37,396 nucleotides of DNA, taken from positions 1 to 37,396 of the forward strand of contig CAYTLW010000071.1 of NCBI GenBank assembly GCA_964438735.1, in the 5' to 3' direction. A program made the position numbers and the translations under genes. The stretch comes from CAYTLW01 sp964438735. GTDB lineage: Bacteria > Myxococcota_A > UBA9042. Positions 16,884 through 25,194 of the stretch are shown piece by piece (the first letter of the stretch is position 1; each line of letters opens with the position of its first letter). The notes below the pieces were generated by a model. That model ran no database searches. It was not told the DNA's origin and saw only the letters and a program-made list of their open reading frames with translations.

Positions 16884-19154
16884 ATGGCAAACCAACGCTC
16901 TCGTCCGTCCCGTCCTTCTCCCTTCCGCATGATGAGCTGGGGGCTGGTGGCGCTGGCCGCTGTCGTCCTGGACACGTCGACGGCTTCGGCCAAGACGCCC
17001 GGCACGCTGGCGGTGCAGGGCGCGATGCGCGCCGCGGTCGGTGGCGCCGCCGCCGATGGGGACTACCAGATCACGTTCGCCCTGTACGCGGCCAAGAGTG
17101 GCGGCGTGGCGACCTGGGCCGAGGTGCCCACCAAGGTCTCGGTCAAGGGCGGATTGTTCAACCACGTACTGGGCACCCAGAAGCCCATCGCCGCGGCGAC
17201 CCTGGCCAAGCTGGACAGCGTCTGGCTGGGCATGGCCGTGGGCGCTGACCCGGAGCTGCCACGGGTGCAATTGCACGCCGTCGCCTTCGCGCTCCAGGCG
17301 GCTGAGGCGGCCGGTCTGTCATGTTCGGGCTGCGTGACCAGCGACGCGATCAAAGCTGGCACCATCTCGGCGGCCAAGGTTGGCTTCACCTACGCCGGCG
17401 CCAAGACCAAGGGCGGTCCGGCTGACCTCGCTCTCGACGTCAAGTGCACCGGCTGCATCGGACTGGCGGAGATCAAGTTCGACGGCGACCTGGACCTGGG
17501 CGGCAACGCCATCAAGGCCAAGAAGATCACCGCCCAGGATGTGACCGCCGGCAGCGTCAGCGCCCAGACCTTCCTGGGCGATGGCAGCAAGCTCACCGGT
17601 ATCAAGATCCCCAGCGGCCAGTGCAAGAACGCTGGCGAGGTGGTCAAGGGCATCGCCGCCGATGGCACCTTCATCTGCGCCAAGTCCATGGACCCCAGCG
17701 CCCTGCCAGCGGATGGCCTCAACGAGATCTCCAACGACCTGCTGACCAACCAGTTCGTCGATTCCAGCGCCAGCGGCAAGGCGCCCATCAACATCCCAGA
17801 TAACAACCCCACCGGCATCGGCGATGAGCTCGTCTTCCCCGACGTCGGCCTGGCCCAGAAGCTCACGGTCTCGGTACACATCACCAACAGCGACATGAAG
17901 TCGGTCGAAGTGCGTCTCTTCGATCCCAACAACGTCAAGTACATCCTGTACAACAAGAACGGCCCCGGCACCGTGCTCAAGTCCACCTGGCCGACCCCGT
18001 CCAAGACGCTCAGCGGCGACCTGACCACCTGGGTTGGCAAGAACCCCAAGGGCAAATGGCGCCTCGTCGTCATCGACACCGCGTTCAAGAACAACGGCGT
18101 CGACGGCCGAATCGAGAGCTGGAATGTGTCGATTCAGACCCTGTCCAGCAAGAAGGTCGCCAGCACCGGCTTGCTCATCACCGAGGGCGGGCTGCGTCTC
18201 AAACAGGCCGACAAGCACCCCACAACTTGCACCCCGGCCAACTTCGGCTACCTCTACGCCAACACCAAAGCCAACGCGCTGTACGTCTGCAACGGCAAGG
18301 AGTTCTACCCCATCTCCCTGGTCCCGGTGGGCACCCAGAGCAATCCCGGCCAGTCGTGCAAGGACATCCTGACCAAGGCGCCCTCATCCACCGATGGCGT
18401 CTACTGGATCACCGGCACGGGGCTGGGCGAGTTCCAGGTCTACTGCGACATGACCACCGACGGCGGCGGCTGGACCCACGTGCGCACCGTGGCGCCCAAC
18501 GACGGCAACTCGGTGGGCTATAACAACCAGAAGTTCTGGACCACCAACGCCCCCTACGGCGCTTTCGGCAAGCGCTTCTCGAACGACTACAAGAGCGAGG
18601 CCGACTATCGAGTGCCCGGCACCGAGCTGATGATCCAGTCGGTCGGCACGGGCGCCAACGGCGCCATCCTGGGCTGGCGGCGATGGGCCATGCTCAACAA
18701 TCAGCCGCGTACGCTCGACAGCTTCTTCTCCACCGGCATCGTGAGCGTGCACGGCACCGACAAGTGCGAGACCGGCGGTTCGATCAAGAAGGTGGTCGGC
18801 AAGACCAGCAGCTGGGATGACATCATCCGCCAGGGCAACTGCCTCTACGCCGACGTCAACCCCAGCAGCAGCGGCCACGGCGACACGATCCGGCTCACCA
18901 CCATCCCCTACAACAGCAGCGACAACAACATGGCGGGCTTCGCCTCCTGCATCGACTGCGGCGCCCCTTGGCAGGGCAGCCAGCCCTACATGGGTCTGGA
19001 TCGCGCCGGCTGCAACAAGAGCGGCTGCCACTACAACAAGATCTGCCGCATGCCCGGCCCGCCGGCGGCGGATTGCAAGGGCAAGTACTGCACCAGCACG
19101 TACAGCAAGACGTCCTGCGGCATGAACTGGAACAGTCGGTTCTTCGTGCGTTAG
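16884..19154 (+). CDS. Secreted protein with tail-fibre-like N-region, P-domain and fibrinogen-like C-terminal domain
   Basis: This 756-residue exported protein has a signal peptide ending near ASA (36). Residues 37-140 resemble the beta-rich region found in bacterial surface proteins (DGDYQITFALY). Two CxxC segments follow (LSCSGC, VKCTGC), with a tail-fibre-like GDGSKLTGI motif. A proprotein convertase P-domain covers about 311-425 (VSVHITNSD, VEVRLFDPN, GKWRLVVIDTA). A fibrinogen-like domain covers about 487-756, with SCKDIL, the hallmark FQVYCDMTTDGGGWT and a Cys-rich end. ATG 16884 has GGAGG 5 bases upstream. It lies 110 bp before the selenoprotein gene on the same strand. Fibrinogen-like domains usually bind carbohydrates or proteins; a surface adhesion or recognition role is inferred. 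Confidence 0.86.
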   Translation: MANQRSRPSRPSPFRMMSWGLVALAAVVLDTSTASAKTPGTLAVQGAMRAAVGGAAADGDYQITFALYAAKSGGVATWAEVPTKVSVKGGLFNHVLGTQKPIAAATLAKLDSVWLGMAVGADPELPRVQLHAVAFALQAAEAAGLSCSGCVTSDAIKAGTISAAKVGFTYAGAKTKGGPADLALDVKCTGCIGLAEIKFDGDLDLGGNAIKAKKITAQDVTAGSVSAQTFLGDGSKLTGIKIPSGQCKNAGEVVKGIAADGTFICAKSMDPSALPADGLNEISNDLLTNQFVDSSASGKAPINIPDNNPTGIGDELVFPDVGLAQKLTVSVHITNSDMKSVEVRLFDPNNVKYILYNKNGPGTVLKSTWPTPSKTLSGDLTTWVGKNPKGKWRLVVIDTAFKNNGVDGRIESWNVSIQTLSSKKVASTGLLITEGGLRLKQADKHPTTCTPANFGYLYANTKANALYVCNGKEFYPISLVPVGTQSNPGQSCKDILTKAPSSTDGVYWITGTGLGEFQVYCDMTTDGGGWTHVRTVAPNDGNSVGYNNQKFWTTNAPYGAFGKRFSNDYKSEADYRVPGTELMIQSVGTGANGAILGWRRWAMLNNQPRTLDSFFSTGIVSVHGTDKCETGGSIKKVVGKTSSWDDIIRQGNCLYADVNPSSSGHGDTIRLTTIPYNSSDNNMAGFASCIDCGAPWQGSQPYMGLDRAGCNKSGCHYNKICRMPGPPAADCKGKYCTSTYSKTSCGMNWNSRFFVR

Positions 19155-19184
19155 GTCGCGCCCGTACCTTCGCTGCCCGCTGCA

Positions 19185-19214
19185 CACCCCTGGTGGTGTA
19201 ACGCCCCACGGGCG
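19185..19214 (+). terminator. Two small hairpins after the fibrinogen-domain gene
   Basis: ACACC/GGTGT (19185-19189 with 19196-19200) and CGCCC-CAC-GGGCG (19202-19214) could fold just downstream of the stop at 19154. There is no T-tract, so this is a weak terminator candidate at best. The rest of the 110-bp gap before the selenoprotein gene shows another stem, CTCGCC/GGCGAG. Confidence 0.25.
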
Positions 19215-19264
19215 GCTGCGTCCTGATCTGCAGTGAAACTCGCCCGGCCACGGCGAGTCTGCGG

Positions 19265-22200
19265 ATGAAGACGATGTTCCAACACCTGCCACGCCTGTTC
19301 CTTGCCGCGACGCTGCTCGTCGCCTGCGGCGATCCTGAGAAACCCGTGGAGGCGGTGGATGCCGCCGCCCAAGATCAGCTCGGCCAGACCGATGTAGACA
19401 CGGTCTCGGCGCCTGATACGGGCCCGCCCGAATGCACCCTCAGCGCCGATTGCGCCGGCAAGGTCACCCTCTCCGGTCCCTGCGAGGTGCCCGTCTGCGT
19501 GGCCTCGGAGCGCCGATGCGAAGTGGCGTCGTTGGCCGACAACACCCCCTGCGACGATGGCAGCGGTTGCACCACGGGCGAGCTTTGCACCGCCGGTGCG
19601 TGCGGCGGCGGCAAGATCGTGGACTGCGACGATGGCGACGTCTGTACCCAGGACACCTGCGACCCGAGCGGCGGCTGCGCTCATGCGCCGGTGAAGACAC
19701 CCGTACCCTGCGATGATGACTACGCCTGCACCAGCGACGATGCCTGCGCCGATGGCAAGTGCGTCGGCAAGACCGTGGTCTGCGATGACAACAACCCCTG
19801 CACCGATGACGACTGTAATCCGCTGACCGGTTGCACACACAAGGCCAACGCCGCCCCCTGCGACGATGGCAGCGCCTGCAGCCTCAACGACGCCTGCCTC
19901 GCAGGAGCCTGCGTGGGCGGTTCAGCGCCCGTTTGCGATGACAGCAACGGCTGCACGGACGACAGTTGCGACCCGAAAAAAGGCTGCGTCTCCTTGCCCT
20001 CCAAGGCCACCTGCGACGACGGCGACGGCTGCACAGGTGCCGATGCCTGTAGTGGCGGCAAGTGCGTCGGCGGCAACAGCACCTGCCAATGCCAGACAGA
20101 CACCGATTGTGTGGCCTTCGAAGATGGCGACCTGTGCAACGGCACCCTGTACTGCGACAAGAGCGCAGCGCCTTTTGCCTGCAAGGTGGCGCCCAAATCG
20201 ACCGTGACCTGCATCCCCTCATCCAATGACTGCCAGGTGGTCACCTGCGTGGCCAAGTCGGGCAAGTGCACACCCTCCGCGGTCACCGATGGCAAGCCGT
20301 GCGCGGACGGGGACTTCTGCACCACTGGCGATGCCTGCAAGACCGGCCAGTGCAAGGGCGCGGCGGCGGCGAAGTGCGACGACGGCCAGTCCTGCACGAC
20401 CGATGGCTGCGAGCCCAAGGTCGGCTGCATCCACCTGGCCGCCAGCGGGCCGTGCGACGACGGGCAGGCGTGCACCATCGGCGACGTCTGCGACGGCGGC
20501 TTCTGCAAACCCGGCAAGGGCAAGAGCTGCAACGACGCCAATCCGTGCACCAACGACGCCTGCGTCCAGGGCAAGTGCAAGTCCACGCCCAACGTGGCCG
20601 CTTGCGACGATGGCGTCGCGTGTACCAAGGCGGACATCTGCGCTGGCGGCACCTGCGGCGGCAAACCCGACAAAGCCACATGTGACGATGGCGACAAGTG
20701 CACCGACGACGCCTGCGACGGGGCCCAGGGCTGCCTGAACGTCGCCAACGGCAGCTGCGGCCCCTGCCAGGGCATCCAATGCCTGCCCTGCGCCAGCCAG
20801 AAGCCTTGCAAGAAGTCGGGCAAGCTGGTCCCCGGCACCTGCTGTGCCTTGGGTGATCCGCTGCAATACCTGGGCAAGGGCGCCGGCGACGAAGTGGTCG
20901 ATCTCGAGGTGGACGGCGAGTACGCCTACCTCTGCGGCGGCTTCGGCGTGCGCGTGGTCAAGATCACCAACCCGACCCAGCCCGGCTCTCCCGCCAGCGC
21001 CACGCAGCGTTGCCAGCGCGTCGGCATCGGCCCGACCCTGGCCAATGGCGACCGCGTGGTCTACCTCGCCCACCACGGCGATACCTGGGTCACCACGCCC
21101 TTCCTCAAGACCTTTCACCGGACCACGGCCGGCGCCATGTCCCCGGTGCACACCATCTATGACGACAAGATCCTGTTCGAGGGCGTGCGCTATCACAAGG
21201 GGCATGTCTGGGTGGCGACTCACGGCGGCGGGGTGCGGATCTACGCCGCAGACGCAAAGGGAAAACCGAGCTACCTGAAGACGATCGGCGGCTTCACCAA
21301 CGCCTGGAAGATCGAGATGCAAGGCGACCGGGCATGGGTGGCCGACGGCGAAGGTGGGCTGCGCGTGGTCGACGTAGCCAGCCCCAAGACAGCCGCCATC
21401 GTGCAGAGCCTCAAGACGACCGCGCTGGCCCGCGATGTGGACAAAAACAAGGCCCGGGTCTACACGGCCCTCGGCGGCGGCGGTGTCGACGTCTTCAACC
21501 GCGTCGCCAACGGCAAGCTGAACTTCGCCTTCAACGTGCCGCCCCTGGGCTCGACGCAGGCCGTCTCGGTCGATGGCGGTCTGCTGGCCGTGGCCAATTG
21601 GAGCCACGTGGCCGTGTACGACTCGGCCACGCTGCAGCTGCTGGGCACCGAGAAGGTCAAGCTCTACCCGCAGTTCGAGCAGGACTTTGGCGTCTTCACC
21701 AGCAAGGGCATCGTCTATACCGGCGAATGGGAAGGCCTGCACACCCTGCAGTTCAAGCCCGGCTTCGTGGCGCCGGACCTGTGGGTCAAGGAGGAGCTGG
21801 TCAGCTTCCCGCCCACCAAAGGCGCGACCAAGGCGGTGCTGGTCCATAACCGGGGGCTGGTGGACCTGGAGATCAGCAAGATCCAGCCCGCCGACCCGGC
21901 CCAGTTCAGCGTCAAGCCGGACAAGCTGGTGGTCAAACCGGGCAAGGCCGGCGTCGTCGAGGTGACCTTCAACGGCGGCGGCGCGGGCGACTTCAACATC
22001 AACAGCTCGCTGTGGATGTATACCAACGACCCCGACTCGGGGCAGAGCCCCTTCAAGCTGATGCTCATCGTGAGCAAGCAAGCCGGCTCGCTCAATGTGG
22101 GCGATCCGCTGCCGAAGTCGTTCGGCTTCCTCGACCCCAAGGGCGCAGGCCAGCTGTCGGGGTTGAAGGGGAATGTGGTCATCCTGGCCTATTTCGCCTT

Positions 22201-22522
22201 GTTCTGACCCATCTGCGGTCTGGAGTTATCAGACCTCGAAACATCGGTATGGCAGAAGTACAAGGGCAAGGGCGTGCTGGTCTACGGCCTGCACGGCGGC
22301 GAGCCGCCCAAGCTGCTCAACGACTTCAAGCAGCAGACGGGCGTGACCTATCCGATCCTCGGCGACGGCGGCACCACCTGGAAGTTCGCCTGGCCGCCCG
22401 GCACCGGCTACCCCTATCCGCGCGACGTGGTCATCGACAAGAAGGGCGTCGTGCGCTCCATCAAGACCTCGTTCAGCACGGAGCAGATCCTCCAGGAGGT
22501 CCAGGCGCTGCTCAAGGAGTAG
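19265..22522 (+). CDS. Selenoprotein lipoprotein: Cys-rich repeats, LVIVD propeller, ASH-like domain, UxxC thioredoxin domain
   Basis: Predicted 1085-residue selenoprotein on the cell surface or in the periplasm. Lipobox LVAC gives acylated Cys21. Residues 96-500 hold about 13 CxDxxxCTxxxxC repeats. An LVIVD-type propeller covers about 530-835 (VVDLEVDGEYAYLCGG, VRVVKITNP). An ASH-like beta domain covers about 845-925 (VHNRGLVDLEISKI, LVVKPGKAGVVEVTF). A redoxin/TlpA-like domain fills 944-1085. Its active site reads VVILAYFALF-UGA-PICGLE, with UGA 22205-22207 as residue 981 and Cys984: a UxxC in place of CxxC. After the UGA the frame stays open for 104 codons of good thioredoxin fold (YPILGDGGTTW, PYPRDVVIDKKGVV) to TAG 22520-22522. 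A SECIS-like hairpin follows the UGA. A plain stop would cut the fold at its catalytic residue. The alternative is a sequencing change of TGC or TGT to TGA. Confidence 0.87.
19550..20757 (+). repeat. Cys-rich CTDC-type (Dictyostelium-type) repeat array in the selenoprotein
   Basis: About 13 tandem units of the form CDDGxxCTxxxxC, roughly 22-45 residues apart, resemble the slime-mold CTDC repeat family common in deltaproteobacterial surface proteins. Examples are CDDGDVCTQDTCD, CDDNNPCTDDDCN and CDDGDKCTDDACD. One divergent unit (EDGDLCNGTLYCD) sits in the middle. The same repeat fills the spacers of the giant lipoprotein encoded convergently at 27001-37202. Confidence 0.85.
22205..22235 (+). 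promoter_or_regulatory. UGA codon with bacterial SECIS-like hairpin
   Basis: Nine bases after the UGA, GGTCTG (22217-22222) pairs perfectly with CAGACC (22230-22235) around the 7-base loop GAGTTAT (22223-22229). After one mismatch the stem can extend by G-C and T-G pairs. The loop begins 16 bases after the UGA and its first base is G, as expected for a SelB-recognised element. The spacing is at the short end of the known range, similar to formate dehydrogenase genes. Confidence 0.7.
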
Positions 22523-22538
22523 CGGCGCCGGATTCGCC

Positions 22539-23144
22539 ATGCGCCTACCTCACCTTGTCACGCTGGCCATCGTCTCGCTGTGTGCCCTCCCCTCCCTCGG
22601 GTGCACGGCGAGCGATGGCCACGACCCGGTCGATCTACCGCCCTGCGACATTGCGCCGCCGCCGGCCGATTGGACGTATCCGTTGGGGCCCTACGGCAAG
22701 AAGGTTGGCGAGCGCTTCGCCGACTTCGAGCTCAACGATTGCGACGGCAAGTCGGTCCGTTTCGGCGACATCCTCGGCGACGCCTCGGTGGTCCTGTTCA
22801 ACGTCGGCGCGGGCTGGTGCAAACCCTGCCTGGACGAGGCGGAGATCCTCGAGTCCCAGGTCTATCGTCCGCACTGCGCTTCTGGCTTGCGCGTGGTCCA
22901 GGTGCTCAAATCCGACGACGACGACGGGCCCGCCACCACGACGTTCTGCAGCAAGTGGCGGGATCGCTGGGGCATGACCTTCCCCGTGCTCATCGATCCG
23001 TTGTTCGAGACCAGCCGATACGTCGACGCGTCGGGGTTTCCACTGAACATGCTCGTGGACCACACCGGTGTGATCCGATACGTACATACCGGTGATGTGC
23101 CCTCCGATCTCAACCAGCGCATCGGTGAGCTGCTCGCGCCATGA
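22539..23144 (+). CDS. TlpA-like thioredoxin-fold lipoprotein
   Basis: This 201-residue predicted lipoprotein has a signal ending at lipobox SLGC (Cys22). A redoxin domain starts near GERFADFELND, with the active site WCKPC at 93-97. FPVLIDPL and the cis-Pro region SGFPLNMLVDHTGVI are the other typical TlpA elements. It should act as a membrane-tethered thiol-disulfide oxidoreductase. The start ATG 22539 lies 16 bp after the selenoprotein stop; no strong ribosome binding site is visible. The stop overlaps the next start as ATGA. It is a plausible Cys-only partner of the upstream UxxC domain. Extra cysteines at 36, 68 and around CASGL and FCSKW are unusual for TlpA. Confidence 0.88.
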   Translation: MRLPHLVTLAIVSLCALPSLGCTASDGHDPVDLPPCDIAPPPADWTYPLGPYGKKVGERFADFELNDCDGKSVRFGDILGDASVVLFNVGAGWCKPCLDEAEILESQVYRPHCASGLRVVQVLKSDDDDGPATTTFCSKWRDRWGMTFPVLIDPLFETSRYVDASGFPLNMLVDHTGVIRYVHTGDVPSDLNQRIGELLAP

Positions 23145-25090
23145 GATTTCGCCTGCTGGTCGCCGGGCTGCTGGCGGCCGCCCTGACCGTGCCCGCCGCG
23201 CCCTGCCTCGCCACGCCCGCGCTCGCCGCCAGGCCGCCGGACCTGACCTGGTATGTCTTCTTTGCGACCTGGTGTTCACCATGCCGGTTGGAGCTTGCGG
23301 CGGCACAGGTCATCTACGAGCGTTATCGTAGCCGCGGCCTGGAGCTGGTCGCCGTATCTGAGGACGGGCCTGCCTCGGCGGGCGAGATCCCCGCCTTCCT
23401 GCGCCGGTACGGCGTCACCGGCAGGTGGCTACGCGATGGCGAGTCGCGCCTGCTGACCCGCTACCATCCGGCGGCGAGCGTGCCGTTTTCGGTGCTGGTG
23501 GACGCCCGCGGCGCCGTGGTGCTGGCCCGTGCGGGCTACGAACCGGGCGATGAGCGCCTGTTCGAGGCAGCCATCGTGGCGGCCCTGCCGGCAACAGCTA
23601 CGGTCACGAATGCCCAGTCCCCAGGCAAGGGCGCGCACATCGTCCGGGAGGCGCCCGGTCCCTCACATACCGCATCGATTCAGTCGGTGGGCGTGGCGCG
23701 GAGCAGCCGCTTCGACGCCGTGGCCAGCCGCGACAGCCGCCTGCTGGGGGCCGTCGGACGCCTGGAGGGTGCGCTGAGACGAGGCGCCTGGACCGCAGGA
23801 GTGCGGGCCGATGGCGCCTGGCTGGACGATGAAGTCGATGGCCTGGGCCGTGACCTCCGCCTGGAGCGGGCGTTCCTGTCCGCTGACTGGGAGCGCGTGC
23901 AACTGCGCCTGGGAGACGGCCATGTAGCCTTCGGACAAGGACTGACCCTGTCCATGCGGCGCATCGACGCCCTCGGGGCCGACATCGCCCTGCGCGGCGC
24001 CCGGGTCGAGGTGGGCGACGAGGACCTGCGATTTCGGGCCCTGGGCGGGCTGGCCAACTCGCAGAACCTGGACCCCATCGCCTGGGCCGTGCGTCAGGAC
24101 GCAGACGACCGACTCGGCGGCGTCGAGCTGCTCTGGCGGCCGGTGCAGACGCTGACCATCGCGCCATACGGCCTGTGGCTGAGCGCCCCGGGCGCTGCGC
24201 CCGACGGCGCCGATATCAGCTGGATGCTCGGCGGCGCCAGCGCCACCTGGCAGCACAAGGGCAGCCGAGCGGCGATCGAAGCCGCGGGGGGGCGAGAGCG
24301 CGGACTGCAGGCAGAGGATCGGCAGCCCTGGGCGGTATTTGGCCGACTGGGTCAGGACATCGGCGCCGCCACATGGCTGCTGGAAGCGCGAGCTGCCCGG
24401 CACTGGCAGATCGGGCGGGCCCATGCCCACCTGCGCTACCACGAGCCGCCGAGTCTGGAGCGGGACGACCAGGTCGTGCCCGGCGACCGCGACGTACTCG
24501 GCGGGCGGGCGCGCCTGGAGTGGCGGCTGGACGGGCGCACCGTGCTGCACGCCAACGCGATGCATTATCGGTTTGCGACCGACGGCTCCGAGCCGATCCG
24601 AGGCGGCGACGCCAGCCACGTCTTCGGCGGCTTCGAAAAGCGCTTCAGTTCGCGAGACAGCGTCGCTCTCGGCGGCGGCTGGCGTGTGGAGCGCAAGCCC
24701 GGCGGAGTCAGCGGCGGCGGACTCTGGCACGTGGACGTGGACCTCTCCCTGGGCCTGCCGGGCACCTGGTCCTTGACCGGCAAGTGGAATCACCGCAGCG
24801 AGGAGGCCCTGCGCTTCGCCGGGCTGGAACCCTTCGTGCGCGGATTGGGCGTGCTGGGCGTGGCATTTCGTCGACGCTATGTGCTGTCGCTGCTGTACGG
24901 CTACTCGAGCGAGGTGCGGGTCCGGCCATTCCACTACCCGGCCGTGGAGGCGCGCCTGGTCCTGCCCCGCGGCGGCGAGCTGCGTGTGCTCGGCGGGCGC
25001 CTTTCGGGGGGACGAGTTTGCGCGTCGGGCGCCTGCCGCAGTCTGCCGCCATTCGAGGGCGCGCGGCTGGATGCGGTCCTGAGATTCTGA
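23141..25090 (+). CDS. Fusion of periplasmic thioredoxin domain to an outer-membrane beta-barrel (DUF6029-like)
   Basis: This 649-residue protein starts with a signal peptide (cleavage near ALA, 29). A TlpA-like thioredoxin domain (31-150) has active site WCSPC (44-48) and cis-Pro region SVPFSVLVDARG. The rest (about 180-649) is a series of amphipathic beta-strands ending in Phe, as in outer-membrane barrels. DGHVAFGQGLTLSMRR, then LGADIALRGARVEVG, resembles the DUF6029 family. ATGA overlap with the previous gene shows tight coupling. A thioredoxin attached to a barrel would hold an oxidoreductase at the inner face of the outer membrane. The barrel assignment rests on strand pattern and C-terminal LDAVLRF; its cargo is unknown. 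Confidence 0.82.
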   Translation: MRFRLLVAGLLAAALTVPAAPCLATPALAARPPDLTWYVFFATWCSPCRLELAAAQVIYERYRSRGLELVAVSEDGPASAGEIPAFLRRYGVTGRWLRDGESRLLTRYHPAASVPFSVLVDARGAVVLARAGYEPGDERLFEAAIVAALPATATVTNAQSPGKGAHIVREAPGPSHTASIQSVGVARSSRFDAVASRDSRLLGAVGRLEGALRRGAWTAGVRADGAWLDDEVDGLGRDLRLERAFLSADWERVQLRLGDGHVAFGQGLTLSMRRIDALGADIALRGARVEVGDEDLRFRALGGLANSQNLDPIAWAVRQDADDRLGGVELLWRPVQTLTIAPYGLWLSAPGAAPDGADISWMLGGASATWQHKGSRAAIEAAGGRERGLQAEDRQPWAVFGRLGQDIGAATWLLEARAARHWQIGRAHAHLRYHEPPSLERDDQVVPGDRDVLGGRARLEWRLDGRTVLHANAMHYRFATDGSEPIRGGDASHVFGGFEKRFSSRDSVALGGGWRVERKPGGVSGGGLWHVDVDLSLGLPGTWSLTGKWNHRSEEALRFAGLEPFVRGLGVLGVAFRRRYVLSLLYGYSSEVRVRPFHYPAVEARLVLPRGGELRVLGGRLSGGRVCASGACRSLPPFEGARLDAVLRF

Positions 25091-25194
25091 ACCCAAGCAC
25101 CGTCGTCAACTCGCCCGCCGCCCCTGCCCCTGCCGCAATCGATCTGGTAGCTTCGGCGCGCCCATGCAGGACGGGCGAACGTGGGAGGCGGCAC

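Noticed and set aside
20219..22081. 620-codon minus-strand frame opposite the selenoprotein
   Set aside because: Antisense shadow with no recognisable domain and composition rich in Ala/Val/Asp/His typical of reverse-frame reading.
22205..22207. UGA as the true end of a 980-residue protein
   Set aside because: It would cut a thioredoxin fold at its active site, while 104 further codons in frame encode the rest of the fold and a SECIS-like hairpin follows.
24175..25194. Long N-terminal extension of the TPR protein
   Set aside because: It overlaps the barrel gene in another frame and is Arg/Gly/Ala-rich. A signal peptide with a strong ribosome binding site starts at 25195.
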